This document shows positions 1 to 7,905 of a stretch of DNA of 23,816 nucleotides, piece after piece (within the stretch, counting starts at the first letter, position 1; each line of letters starts with the position of its first letter). The DNA lies in the NCBI GenBank assembly GCA_902465015.1, contig CABQLK010000031.1, forward strand, positions 1 to 23,816. The letters are read 5' to 3'. Under the pieces are notes generated by a model. That model was not told the DNA's origin and did no database searches. It saw only the letters and a list, made by a program, of their open reading frames with translations. Made by a program: the position numbers and the translations under genes. This DNA comes from an uncultured Collinsella sp. (GTDB lineage: Bacteria > Actinomycetota > Coriobacteriia > Coriobacteriales > Coriobacteriaceae).

Positions 1-20
1 CCGATCGCAAGGAGACACAA

Positions 21-2669
21 ATGGTGAAAAAGTCACCGGAAAACACTACTCCCGCAATTGTGGACAACGTAGAGGCGCTTGAGGCTAAGCTCGCTCAGAT
101 GCGAGAGGCCCAGGCGCTTTTTGCTACGTACACGCAGGAGCAGGTCGACAAGATCTTCTATGAGGCCGCCATGGCCGCCAACAAGGCTCGTATCCCGTTG
201 GCGAAGATGGCCATCGAGGAGACCGGCCGCGGCGTTCTTGAGGACAAGGTCATCAAGAACCACTACGCCGCAGAGTACATCTACAACGCTTACAAGAACA
301 CTAAGACCTGTGGTGTCCTGGAGCGCGACGAGGCTTACGGCATCACCAAGATCGCCGAGCCCATCGGCATCGTGGGCGCCGTCATCCCGACGACCAACCC
401 CACCTCCACCGCGATCTTCAAGACGCTGATCAGCCTGAAGACCCGCAACGCCATCATCATCTCCCCGCACCCGGCAGCCGCCAAGTGCACCATCGCCGCC
501 GCCAAGCTCGTGCTTGACGCCGCCGTCAAGGCCGGCGCCCCCGAGGGCATCATCGGCTGGGTCGATGTCCCCTCCATCGAGCTGACCAACATGGTCATGC
601 GCGATGTCGATATCATCCTCGCCACCGGTGGCCCGGGCATGGTCAAGGCCGCTTACTCCTCGGGCAAGCCCGCCCTGGGCGTTGGCGCCGGTAACACCCC
701 GGTCGTCATCGACGACACCGCCGACGTGCTGCTCGCCGTCAACTCCATCATCCACTCCAAGACCTTCGACAACGGCATGATCTGCGCTTCCGAGCAGTCC
801 GTGACCGTCATCGACACCATCTATGACCAGGTCAAGGCCGAGTTCCAGAAGCGCGGCTGCTACTTCGTCAAGCAGGGTGCCGAGATGGAGGCCCTGCGTG
901 CCGCCATGTTCAAGAACGGCGCTCTCGATCACCGTATCCCCGGCATGGCTGCCGCCAAGATCGCCGAGCTCGCCGGTATCGAGGTTCCCGCCAAGACCAA
1001 GATCCTGATCGCCGAGGTCACCTCCACCGACCCCGCCAAGGAGGAGTTCTCCCACGAGAAGCTCTCCCCGGTCCTGGCCATGTACCACGCCAAGGACTTC
1101 CAGGAGGCCGTCGACAAGGCCGAGCACCTGGTGCTCGCCGGTGGCCCGGGCCACACCGCCTCTCTGTACGTGCACCCCGCCCAGGCCGAGAAGATCAGCC
1201 TGTTCGAGCACGTCATGAAGGCCTGCCGTATCGTCATCAACACCCCGTCCTCGCACGGCGGCATCGGTGACCTGTACAACTTTGGCATGAAGCCGTCTCT
1301 GACCTTGGGCTGCGGCTCCTGGGGCGGCAACTCCGTCTCCGAGAACGTTGGGGTGAAGCACTTGATCAACGTTAAGACTGTGGCCGAGCGCCGTGAGAAC
1401 ATGCTGTGGTTCCGCGCTCCCGAGAAGGTCTACTTCAAGAAGGGTTCCACGCCCGTCGCCCTCGACGAGCTGGGCAACGTCATGGGCAAGAAGCGCGCCT
1501 TCATCGTCACCGACCAGTTCCTCTTCAAGAATGGCAACACCCGCGCCATCGAGGCCAAGCTCGACGAGATGGGCATCGCCCACGACTGCTTCTACGACGT
1601 CGAGCCCGATCCGTCGCTGCAGTGCGCACGTCGCGGCGCCAAGCAGATGGCTCTCTTTGAGCCGGACGTCATCATCGCCGTCGGCGGTGGCTCCGCTATG
1701 GACGCCGGCAAGATCATGTGGATGATGTACGAGCACCCCGAGTGCAAGTTTGAGGACATGGCCATGGACTTCATGGACATCCGCAAGCGTATCTTCACCT
1801 TCCCCGAGATGGGCAAGAAGGCCTACTTCGTCGCCGTCCCGACCTCTTCGGGTACCGGCTCCGAGTGCACGCCGTTCGCCATCATCACCGACAAGGAGAC
1901 CGGCATCAAGTGGCCGCTCGCCGACTACGCGCTGCTCCCCAACATGGCTATCGTCGACGCCGACAACTGCATGACCGCCCCGCGCGGCCTGACCGCTGCC
2001 TCCGGCATCGACGTCATGACCCACGCCATCGAGTCCTACGTCTCCATCATGGCTTCCGACTACACCAAGGGCCTCTCCGAGCGCGCTGCCAAGCTCGTCT
2101 TCGAGAACCTGCCCTCCAGCTTCACGAACGGCGCCAAGGACCCGCACGCCCGCGAGGAGATGCACAACGCCTCCTGCATGGCCGGTATGGCCTTCGCCAA
2201 CGCCTTCCTGGGCCTCAACCACTCCATGGCCCACAAGCTCGGCGCTTTCCATCACCTGCCCCACGGCCTCGCAAACGCTGTCATCCTGACCCGCGTCATG
2301 CGCTACAACGCCGCCGAGGCTCCCGTCAAGATGGGCACCTTCTCCCAGTATCCTTACCCCAACGCGCTGCACAACTACGCCGAGATGGCCAAGTACTGCG
2401 GCATCGAGGGCAAGGACGACAAGGAGGTCTTCGAGAACTTCATCACGAAGCTCGAAGAGCTCAAGGACTTCATCGGCGTCAAGAAGACCATCGCCGACTA
2501 CGGTGTTGACGAGCAGTACTTCCTCGACACCCTCGACGAAATGACCGAGCAGGCATTCAACGACCAGTGCACCGGCGCCAACCCGCGCTACCCGCTCATG
2601 AGCGAGATCAAGGAGCTCTACCTGGACGCCTACTACGGCCGCGAGCCCCAGGATTACGCCGTCTGCTAG
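21..2669 (+). CDS. adhE: Bifunctional acetaldehyde-CoA/alcohol dehydrogenase AdhE
   Basis: The enzyme reduces acetyl-CoA to acetaldehyde and then to ethanol, using two NADH and so regenerating NAD+ in fermentation. The 882-residue product has the usual AdhE length and architecture. An N-terminal CoA-acylating aldehyde dehydrogenase domain (about residues 15-450) carries the catalytic cysteine C255 in NGMICASEQS and the GAGNTP motif near 222-227. A linker leads to an iron-dependent alcohol dehydrogenase domain (about 465-870) with the GGGSAMDAGK nucleotide motif and the histidine-rich metal site around NHSMAHKLGAFHHLPHG. The ATG is preceded by AAGGAG at 9-14. Codon use is strongly biased to C-ending codons, as in highly expressed genes, and this creates a long antisense open frame. 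The promoter lies outside the window. AdhE usually forms cytosolic spirosomes, which is family knowledge. Confidence 0.97.
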   Translation: MVKKSPENTTPAIVDNVEALEAKLAQMREAQALFATYTQEQVDKIFYEAAMAANKARIPLAKMAIEETGRGVLEDKVIKNHYAAEYIYNAYKNTKTCGVLERDEAYGITKIAEPIGIVGAVIPTTNPTSTAIFKTLISLKTRNAIIISPHPAAAKCTIAAAKLVLDAAVKAGAPEGIIGWVDVPSIELTNMVMRDVDIILATGGPGMVKAAYSSGKPALGVGAGNTPVVIDDTADVLLAVNSIIHSKTFDNGMICASEQSVTVIDTIYDQVKAEFQKRGCYFVKQGAEMEALRAAMFKNGALDHRIPGMAAAKIAELAGIEVPAKTKILIAEVTSTDPAKEEFSHEKLSPVLAMYHAKDFQEAVDKAEHLVLAGGPGHTASLYVHPAQAEKISLFEHVMKACRIVINTPSSHGGIGDLYNFGMKPSLTLGCGSWGGNSVSENVGVKHLINVKTVAERRENMLWFRAPEKVYFKKGSTPVALDELGNVMGKKRAFIVTDQFLFKNGNTRAIEAKLDEMGIAHDCFYDVEPDPSLQCARRGAKQMALFEPDVIIAVGGGSAMDAGKIMWMMYEHPECKFEDMAMDFMDIRKRIFTFPEMGKKAYFVAVPTSSGTGSECTPFAIITDKETGIKWPLADYALLPNMAIVDADNCMTAPRGLTAASGIDVMTHAIESYVSIMASDYTKGLSERAAKLVFENLPSSFTNGAKDPHAREEMHNASCMAGMAFANAFLGLNHSMAHKLGAFHHLPHGLANAVILTRVMRYNAAEAPVKMGTFSQYPYPNALHNYAEMAKYCGIEGKDDKEVFENFITKLEELKDFIGVKKTIADYGVDEQYFLDTLDEMTEQAFNDQCTGANPRYPLMSEIKELYLDAYYGREPQDYAVC

Positions 2670-2686
2670 TTTTAGCACGGTTTTTA

Positions 2687-2725
2687 ACGGCGGGGGTGCA
2701 CGGGTGTTTCACACACCCCCGCCGT
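2687..2725 (+). terminator. Strong GC hairpin after adhE, no T-tract
   Basis: A perfect 12-bp stem (2687-2698 pairing with 2714-2725) encloses a 15-nt loop, 18 nt after the adhE stop. The sequence that follows (CGCTTCTATCG) lacks the run of T expected of an intrinsic terminator. It may act as a partial terminator or attenuator, or as a 3' stabiliser that separates adhE expression from the next gene. Confidence 0.6.
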
Positions 2726-2757
2726 CGCTTCTATCGCATCGTTGAAAGGATGCAACC

Positions 2758-3522
2758 ATGCTGCTACCCGATTCCAAGACCGAGCTCGTCCGCCGTGGCA
2801 ACAAGGTCGTTTACGACCTGGGCGACAAGATTGTCAAGGTCTTTAACGAGACCAAGCCTGTCTCCGACGTGTTCAACGAGGCTTTGAATCTTGCCCGCAT
2901 CAATGAGTGCGGCATCCGCAGCCCCAAGGCGCTCGAGGTTTCCCAGCTCGAGAACGCCAACGGTTGGGCGCTCGTGACCGAGAAGGTTCCGGGCACTACC
3001 CTTGCCGAGAAGATGACTGCCGAGCCCCAGCGCTTTGGTGAGTACCTCGAGATGTTCGTCGACCTCCAGATCGAGATCCACGGCTACACCTCCCCGCTGC
3101 TCAACCGTCAGCGCGACAAGTACGCCCGCATGATCGACAGCCTTGATCAGCTCAATGCCACCACGCGCTACAACCTTCAGGAGCGTCTGGACGGCATGAC
3201 CAAGGAGTTCAAGGTCTGCCACGGCGACTTCAACCCCTCCAACGTCATCGTCGGCGACGACGGCCAGCTCTATGTGTGCGACTGGGCACACGCCACCCAG
3301 GGCTCCCCTGCTGCCGACGTTGCCACCACCTACCTGCTCTTTGCCCTCAACAGCAAGGATCAGGCTGAGGCCTACCTGGAGCTCTACTGCGACCGCGCCG
3401 ACATGCCCATGCAGGTCGTGCGTCAGTGGACGAGCATCGTCGCCGCTTCCGAGCTCGCTCGTAAGCGCAACGTGAACGATGAGTTCCTGAAGAACTGGAT
3501 CGACGTCGTCGATTATCAGTAA
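2758..3522 (+). CDS. APH-fold small-molecule phosphotransferase, substrate unknown
   Basis: This 254-residue protein has the aminoglycoside/choline kinase-like fold. An N-terminal lobe contains a likely ATP-contacting lysine, K27 in KIVKVFN. The Brenner-type catalytic motif HGDFNPSN is at 155-162 with D157 as the presumed base, and a metal-binding aspartate follows in CDWAHA (D175). It resembles the small TIGR02172-like phosphotransferase group found in gut anaerobes, whose substrate is unknown to me. A resistance role should not be assumed. The ATG has a GAAAGGA ribosome binding site 7 nt upstream. It lies 88 nt after adhE on the same strand, separated by the adhE hairpin, and no separate promoter is obvious in that gap, so co-transcription by read-through is plausible. 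Confidence 0.85.
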   Translation: MLLPDSKTELVRRGNKVVYDLGDKIVKVFNETKPVSDVFNEALNLARINECGIRSPKALEVSQLENANGWALVTEKVPGTTLAEKMTAEPQRFGEYLEMFVDLQIEIHGYTSPLLNRQRDKYARMIDSLDQLNATTRYNLQERLDGMTKEFKVCHGDFNPSNVIVGDDGQLYVCDWAHATQGSPAADVATTYLLFALNSKDQAEAYLELYCDRADMPMQVVRQWTSIVAASELARKRNVNDEFLKNWIDVVDYQ

Positions 3523-3554
3523 TATCTGAGCGATTTATTTCGCATCGGAGGCAC

Positions 3555-3599
3555 AAGGAAAACCCCGCAGCTCGCATGGGCTGTGGGGTTTTCCTTTTA
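3555..3599 (+). terminator. Intrinsic terminator of the adhE unit
   Basis: A 16-bp stem with one G-U-type position (3555-3570 with 3581-3596) and a 10-nt loop ends in a TTTTCCTTTT tract. It follows the phosphotransferase stop by about 30 nt. The A-rich left arm gives a T-rich tail in the other direction too, so it may be bidirectional. It lies about 25 bp from the opposing proS terminator. Confidence 0.88.
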
Positions 3600-3621
3600 G
3601 ATATCGAGGATGCCACAAGAT

Positions 3622-3669
3622 AAAAAGACGGCCCCGCATCTCCCCGATCTGGAGAAATGCGGGGCCGTC
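3622..3669 (-). terminator. Intrinsic terminator of the pyrH-proS operon
   Basis: A perfect 13-bp GC-rich stem (3627-3639 with 3657-3669) contains a second small inner pairing (CTCC with GGAG). On the minus strand it is followed by TTTTT (complement of 3622-3626). It sits about 31 nt after the proS stop and closes the minus-strand operon. Confidence 0.9.
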
Positions 3670-3700
3670 CCGTATATCGAACTACAAGCGAAATCGTCGA

Positions 3701-5422
3701 TTAACGGCGTGCTGCCTTCACAAGCTCGGCGACCTTGGCGACGACCTCGTCGATCGCCACATCCTCGCGCTCACCCGTGGCACGGTCCTTGAGCTCAACG
3801 GTGCCATTCTTAAGGCCACGCTTACCCAGAACGACCTGATACGGGAAGCCCATAAGGTCGTTGTCGGCAAACTTAAAGCCGGGACGCTCGTCGCGGTCGT
3901 CGACGACAACCTCGATACCCTCGGCGCACAGGCCATCAACGATCTGCTCGCAGACGGTAGCGCACTCCTCCTTCTTGGGATCGAGCGGAATCACCGCGAC
4001 CTCGTACGGGGCAACGGAGACCGGCCAGACGATACCGTGCTCGTCGTTGTGCTGCTCCACGACGGCAGCGAGCGAGCGGGACACACCAACGCCGTAGCAG
4101 CCCATGATGAGCGGCTTCTCCTTGCCGTCCTCGTCCATAAAGGTGGCACCCATGGCCTCGGAATACTTGGTGCCCAGCTGGAAGACCTGAGAGACCTCGA
4201 TGCCGCGGGCAGCGGAGAGCGGCTTGCCGCAGTGCGGGCAGGGGTCGCCGGCGACAACGGTTACCAGGTCGGCCCACTCATCGACGGTAAAGTCGCGCTC
4301 GGGGCAGGCACCGGTAAAGTGATAATCGACCTCGTTGGCACCGCAGGCCCACTGCTTGGAATCGCGCAGACTCTCGTCGCACACCAGACGAATGCCATCG
4401 GGCAGGTTAACCGGTCCGATAAAGCCCTTGTGCAGACCGTTCGCCTGAAGCTCCTCGTCGGTCATCATGCGATAGCCCTTGCCAAAGACATGTTCGGCCT
4501 TGCAATCGTTGAGCTCGTGGTCGCCCGGGACAATGGCCACGACCGGCTTGCCCTCGGCGTCGATGAGCGCCAGCGACTTGCGCGTGCCGTTTTCGGGGAA
4601 ACCGAAGAACTTTGCAACGGCCTCGATGGTGCCCATGCCCGGAGTCTCGACCTTGGTAAGCGTACCGTCGCCAGGACCCTCGGTCACGACGACCTTGGTG
4701 CTTGCAGCCTCGTCATCGGCAGCGAAGCCGCAATCGTCGCAGTAGACGAGCGAAGCCTCGCCGGCGTCAGCCAAAGCCATGTACTCGACGGAGGTATCGC
4801 CACCGATCTCGCCAGAATCGGCGACGACGGGCAGAGCCTTGATGTAGCAGCGCTCGCAGATATTGGCGTACGCCTGCTTCATCTTGTCGTACTCCTCCTG
4901 CAGGCTCTCCTGCGTGGCGGAGAAGCTGTAGGCGTCCTTCATGATGAACTCACGGCCGCGCATCAGGCCAAAGCGGGGACGGAACTCGTCGCGGAACTTG
5001 TCCTGAATGTGGTACAGGTTGACAGGCAGCTGCTTATAGGAGCGCAGCTCGTTGCGCACCAGGGCCGTGACGGTCTCCTCGTGCGTGGGGCCCAGGACGA
5101 ACTCGCGACCATGACGGTCGTCAAAGCGCACAAGCTCCTTGCCATAGGCGTCAATGCGGCCGGACTCACGCCACAACTCGGCGTCGACCATGATAGGCAT
5201 CATAAGCTCCTGGGCACCGGCGGCATCCATCTCGTCGCGCACGATGTTCTCGATCTTGCGAATCGAGCGCCATGCGAGCGGCAGGTAGGAATACAGACCG
5301 GCGGCCTCCTTGCGGATCATGCCGGCACGGAGCAGCAGGCGGTGGCTGGCGAGCTCAGCGTCCGCCGGATCCTCTTTAAGCGTCGGCGCATAGAGCTTAG
5401 ACATATACATTGCTCGGGTCAT
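3701..5422 (-). CDS. proS: Prolyl-tRNA synthetase, bacterial type with editing insert
   Basis: ProRS charges tRNA-Pro with proline in the cytosol. The 573-residue length matches the E. coli-type enzyme (572). Class II motifs are visible: motif 1 around GAQELMMPIM, motif 2 in RDEFRPRFGLMRGREF, and motif 3 in GCYGVGVSRSL. Between motifs 2 and 3 lies the approximately 180-residue YbaK-like INS domain that deacylates Ala-tRNA-Pro in this class. The C-terminal anticodon-binding domain contains VVLGKRGLKNG. The first ATG is chosen because GAGGAG lies 6 nt upstream, inside the last codons of ispG. The ispG stop directly abuts the start, so translation is probably coupled. It is the last gene of its operon. 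Confidence 0.97.
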   Translation of the reverse strand: MTRAMYMSKLYAPTLKEDPADAELASHRLLLRAGMIRKEAAGLYSYLPLAWRSIRKIENIVRDEMDAAGAQELMMPIMVDAELWRESGRIDAYGKELVRFDDRHGREFVLGPTHEETVTALVRNELRSYKQLPVNLYHIQDKFRDEFRPRFGLMRGREFIMKDAYSFSATQESLQEEYDKMKQAYANICERCYIKALPVVADSGEIGGDTSVEYMALADAGEASLVYCDDCGFAADDEAASTKVVVTEGPGDGTLTKVETPGMGTIEAVAKFFGFPENGTRKSLALIDAEGKPVVAIVPGDHELNDCKAEHVFGKGYRMMTDEELQANGLHKGFIGPVNLPDGIRLVCDESLRDSKQWACGANEVDYHFTGACPERDFTVDEWADLVTVVAGDPCPHCGKPLSAARGIEVSQVFQLGTKYSEAMGATFMDEDGKEKPLIMGCYGVGVSRSLAAVVEQHNDEHGIVWPVSVAPYEVAVIPLDPKKEECATVCEQIVDGLCAEGIEVVVDDRDERPGFKFADNDLMGFPYQVVLGKRGLKNGTVELKDRATGEREDVAIDEVVAKVAELVKAARR

Positions 5423-6505
5423 TTATTTCTCCTCAATAAGCTTGTCGACCTCTGCCATAAGCGCGTCGACAATTTGATCCTCAGCTACTTTACCAATGAT
5501 CTGGCCATGCGAAAAGAGCAAGGCCTGACCACGTCCGCAAGCAACGCCCAGATCGGCATCAGAAGCCTCGCCGGGGCCATTAACGGCACATCCCATCACA
5601 GCGATCGAAAGCGGCGCGGAGTAGTTCTTAAGCCGCTCGGTGACCTCCTCAGCAATGGGAATCAGGTTAACCTGGCAGCGGGCGCACGTGGGGCATGAGA
5701 CAATCTCGGGGCCACGGCGACGCAGGCCCAACGACTGCAGAATACCCCAGGCAACCGGCGGCTCCTCAACCGGATCGGCTGTGAGCGACACACGCATGGT
5801 GTCGCCAATGCCTTCGGAAAGCAAGATACCCAAGCCTACAGAGCTCTTGATGGTGCCCTGGAGCTTGGTCCCCGCCTCCGTCACGCCCAGGTGAAGCGGA
5901 ACGTGGGGAATCTCACGCGACAGGGCTCGATAGGTATCAAGCGTCGTTTGCACGCTATGGGCCTTGGCCGAAAGCACAATGTTCGTAAAACCACGGTCCT
6001 CAAAGTGCTTGACGAAGCGCTCGCTCGACATCACGAGCTTTTCGGGCTGCGTGAGGTCGTCGCGCTCGGCGATATCCTGCTCGAGCGAACCGGCATTGAC
6101 GCCGATACGAATCGCGCACCCAGCGGCGCCCGCGGCATCGATCACGGCATCGACCTTAGCCCAATCGCCGATATTGCCGGGATTGATGCGAAGCTTGGCG
6201 GCACCAGCCTCGACGGCGCCGATGGCGAGCTTATGGTTAAAGTGAATATCGGCGACGATCGGCACCGGAGACTCGGCACAGATGGTGCGGAAACCCTCAA
6301 GCGCGGCCTCGGTGGGCACGCTCACACGCACGATATCGCAGCCAGCCTGCGCCAACGCGCACACTTGCGCAAGCGTTGCCTGGGCGTCAGCGGTATCGGT
6401 GCAGGTCATGGATTGGACCACCACCGGCGCGCCGCCACCGATCTGCACACCGCCCACATGCACGGGGCGCGTCAACTCGCGCGGCAAAGGATGGGATAAA
6501 GACAA
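5423..6505 (-). CDS. ispG: 4-hydroxy-3-methylbut-2-en-1-yl diphosphate synthase (MEP pathway)
   Basis: IspG (GcpE) is the [4Fe-4S] enzyme that converts MEcPP to HMBPP, the penultimate step of the MEP isoprenoid pathway. The N-terminal TIM barrel contains QSMTCTDT, HFNHKLA and LRINPGN. The C-terminal cluster domain has C271 and C274 in SCPTCARC, C306 in GCAVNGPGE, and E313. The open frame runs back to 6592, but that would overlap rseP by 74 nt and has no ribosome site. A TTG at 6505 with AGGGGAG 8 nt upstream, just after the rseP stop, gives a 360-residue protein of normal length. Dxr of the same pathway is encoded two genes upstream. Confidence 0.95.
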   Translation of the reverse strand: MSLSHPLPRELTRPVHVGGVQIGGGAPVVVQSMTCTDTADAQATLAQVCALAQAGCDIVRVSVPTEAALEGFRTICAESPVPIVADIHFNHKLAIGAVEAGAAKLRINPGNIGDWAKVDAVIDAAGAAGCAIRIGVNAGSLEQDIAERDDLTQPEKLVMSSERFVKHFEDRGFTNIVLSAKAHSVQTTLDTYRALSREIPHVPLHLGVTEAGTKLQGTIKSSVGLGILLSEGIGDTMRVSLTADPVEEPPVAWGILQSLGLRRRGPEIVSCPTCARCQVNLIPIAEEVTERLKNYSAPLSIAVMGCAVNGPGEASDADLGVACGRGQALLFSHGQIIGKVAEDQIVDALMAEVDKLIEEK

Positions 6506-6518
6506 TCCAAACACTCCC

Positions 6519-7880
6519 CTACAGGATAAATCGAAGGACGTCGGAACGAAGCATATAGACAAACAGCAGCGCAAAGAGCGCGATGCCCACATAGCTCACA
6601 ATCGTCTGGACCTTGAGCGGAAGCTCGCGGCCCGCAATCTTTTGAATGATCTCGATGACCAGCTTGCCGCCATCGAGTGGTGGGATGGGCAGCAGGTTCA
6701 TAAAGCCAAGCGAGAACGAAATGAGGGCGGCAAACGAAAGGAACGTGGCAGGGCCGGCAGCAGCAGCCTGTGAGGACATAACGCTAATGCCCACGATCGA
6801 AGAAGACTGATCGAGAATCTCCATCGTATGCTGCGGCTGGAGCAGGCGCATCACGCCCTCCGCTGTCTGCACGACATAGGAGAACGAAAGGCGAGCCGAC
6901 GTGATGGGGTCTAAACGGACCACCTGCGTAGAGGCATACACACCTAGGCGCTCGTCCTCTTTGAGCGCAACCGAGGTCGAATGCTGCTTGCCGTCGCGCT
7001 CATACTCAATGGCGATATCGTCCTTACCGGCGGCCTTGCCGATGGCATCGTAAACGTCCATCCAGGTAGAGCACGATACTCCGTCAACCGAAAGGATCGC
7101 GTCGCCGCCCTCGATACCCGCCTTGGCGGCAATAGACCCCTCGTCAACCTGACCGATTACGTTGGTATCCATCGGCACGGTGACACCCGCAATAGAGTAG
7201 ATGCTCATAAGCAGCAAAAAGCCCGTCAGGATATTGACGAGAATGCCCGCGAGCAGCATAAAGGCACGCTTGAGAAAACCTTGGCCCAGATAGGTATGCG
7301 AACGCTCCTGCTCAAGAAACTCCGAAGCAGTGACCGGCAGCTCCCACACATCGCCCTCGGCAGTAGCATGCTCTCGATCGAACTTGCGTCCGTCAAAGGT
7401 GGTATATCCTGCAGCATCGCGCGGCAGCGTCTGGTACCTAACCGGATAATAGCTGGGTGAAGGCTTCTCCCCTTCCTCGTACCAAGGCGCAATGGAACCC
7501 CAGCCCAAAAGCAAGGCACAAGCCTCGAGAACATCCTCCTCGGGCAGCTCCAGCTCGACGGAAAGGTCTGCAACCGAAACGCGACCATGACGATAGATCG
7601 CCGCAAGCACACGGTCGGCGCACGAGACATCGGTCGGGTCCATACCGCAGATAGCGGCATAGCCACCCAGCAGCAGCGGCGTCACGCCAAACTTGGTACC
7701 GATGCGACGCGACGTATGATGAATATCGAAGCGGCACGGTAGGCCCAAGAAAAACTCGGTGACGCGCACGCCGCAGGCACGCGCCGCCAAAAAGTGGCCG
7801 CCCTCGTGCAAAAACACGAGGACGGAAAGCATCAGTAGGCCCCAAAAGACCGATGAGAGAACGCTCAGAACAGTATCCAT
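6519..7880 (-). CDS. rseP: Site-2 protease family intramembrane metalloprotease (RseP/RasP) with large insertion
   Basis: This M50 zinc protease cuts transmembrane substrates within the membrane, such as anti-sigma factors or signal-peptide remnants. With the ATG at 7880 it has 453 residues. TM1 carries HEGGH (25-29). The membrane beta-strand region is recognisable as FGVTPLLLGGY (64-74). TM2 (about 205-230) has an AGILVN variant of the usual GPxxN. A PDZ domain spans about 235-320, and the last third has TM3 with NLLPIPPLDGG (395-405) and TM4. Residues 82-190 form an unusual insertion, part of it winged-helix-like. The start is uncertain: the frame extends to a TTG at 7895 abutting AAGGA, whereas the ATG lies 15 nt from AAGGA. 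It follows dxr by 25 nt. Confidence 0.93.
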   Translation of the reverse strand: MDTVLSVLSSVFWGLLMLSVLVFLHEGGHFLAARACGVRVTEFFLGLPCRFDIHHTSRRIGTKFGVTPLLLGGYAAICGMDPTDVSCADRVLAAIYRHGRVSVADLSVELELPEEDVLEACALLLGWGSIAPWYEEGEKPSPSYYPVRYQTLPRDAAGYTTFDGRKFDREHATAEGDVWELPVTASEFLEQERSHTYLGQGFLKRAFMLLAGILVNILTGFLLLMSIYSIAGVTVPMDTNVIGQVDEGSIAAKAGIEGGDAILSVDGVSCSTWMDVYDAIGKAAGKDDIAIEYERDGKQHSTSVALKEDERLGVYASTQVVRLDPITSARLSFSYVVQTAEGVMRLLQPQHTMEILDQSSSIVGISVMSSQAAAAGPATFLSFAALISFSLGFMNLLPIPPLDGGKLVIEIIQKIAGRELPLKVQTIVSYVGIALFALLFVYMLRSDVLRFIL

Positions 7881-7905
7881 AAAACGAAAAAGCAATCCTT
7901 ATGGG

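Noticed and set aside
33..2678. An 881-codon open frame antisense to adhE
   Set aside because: Its translation is low-complexity (Gly, Leu, Val, Asp rich) with no domain. It arises because adhE avoids codons whose complement would be a stop (TTA, CTA, TCA), as expected from its strong codon bias.
2758..3522. Antibiotic resistance gene (aminoglycoside phosphotransferase)
   Set aside because: The fold is shared, but many metabolite kinases have it, there is no mobile-element context, and base composition matches the neighbours.
4037..5698. A 553-codon plus-strand open frame over proS and part of ispG
   Set aside because: It is antisense to well-supported genes, has no family motifs and crosses a gene boundary.
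6506..6592. Upstream extension of ispG
   Set aside because: It would overlap the rseP 3' end, has no ribosome site and encodes a Cys/Arg/Ser-rich non-family segment.
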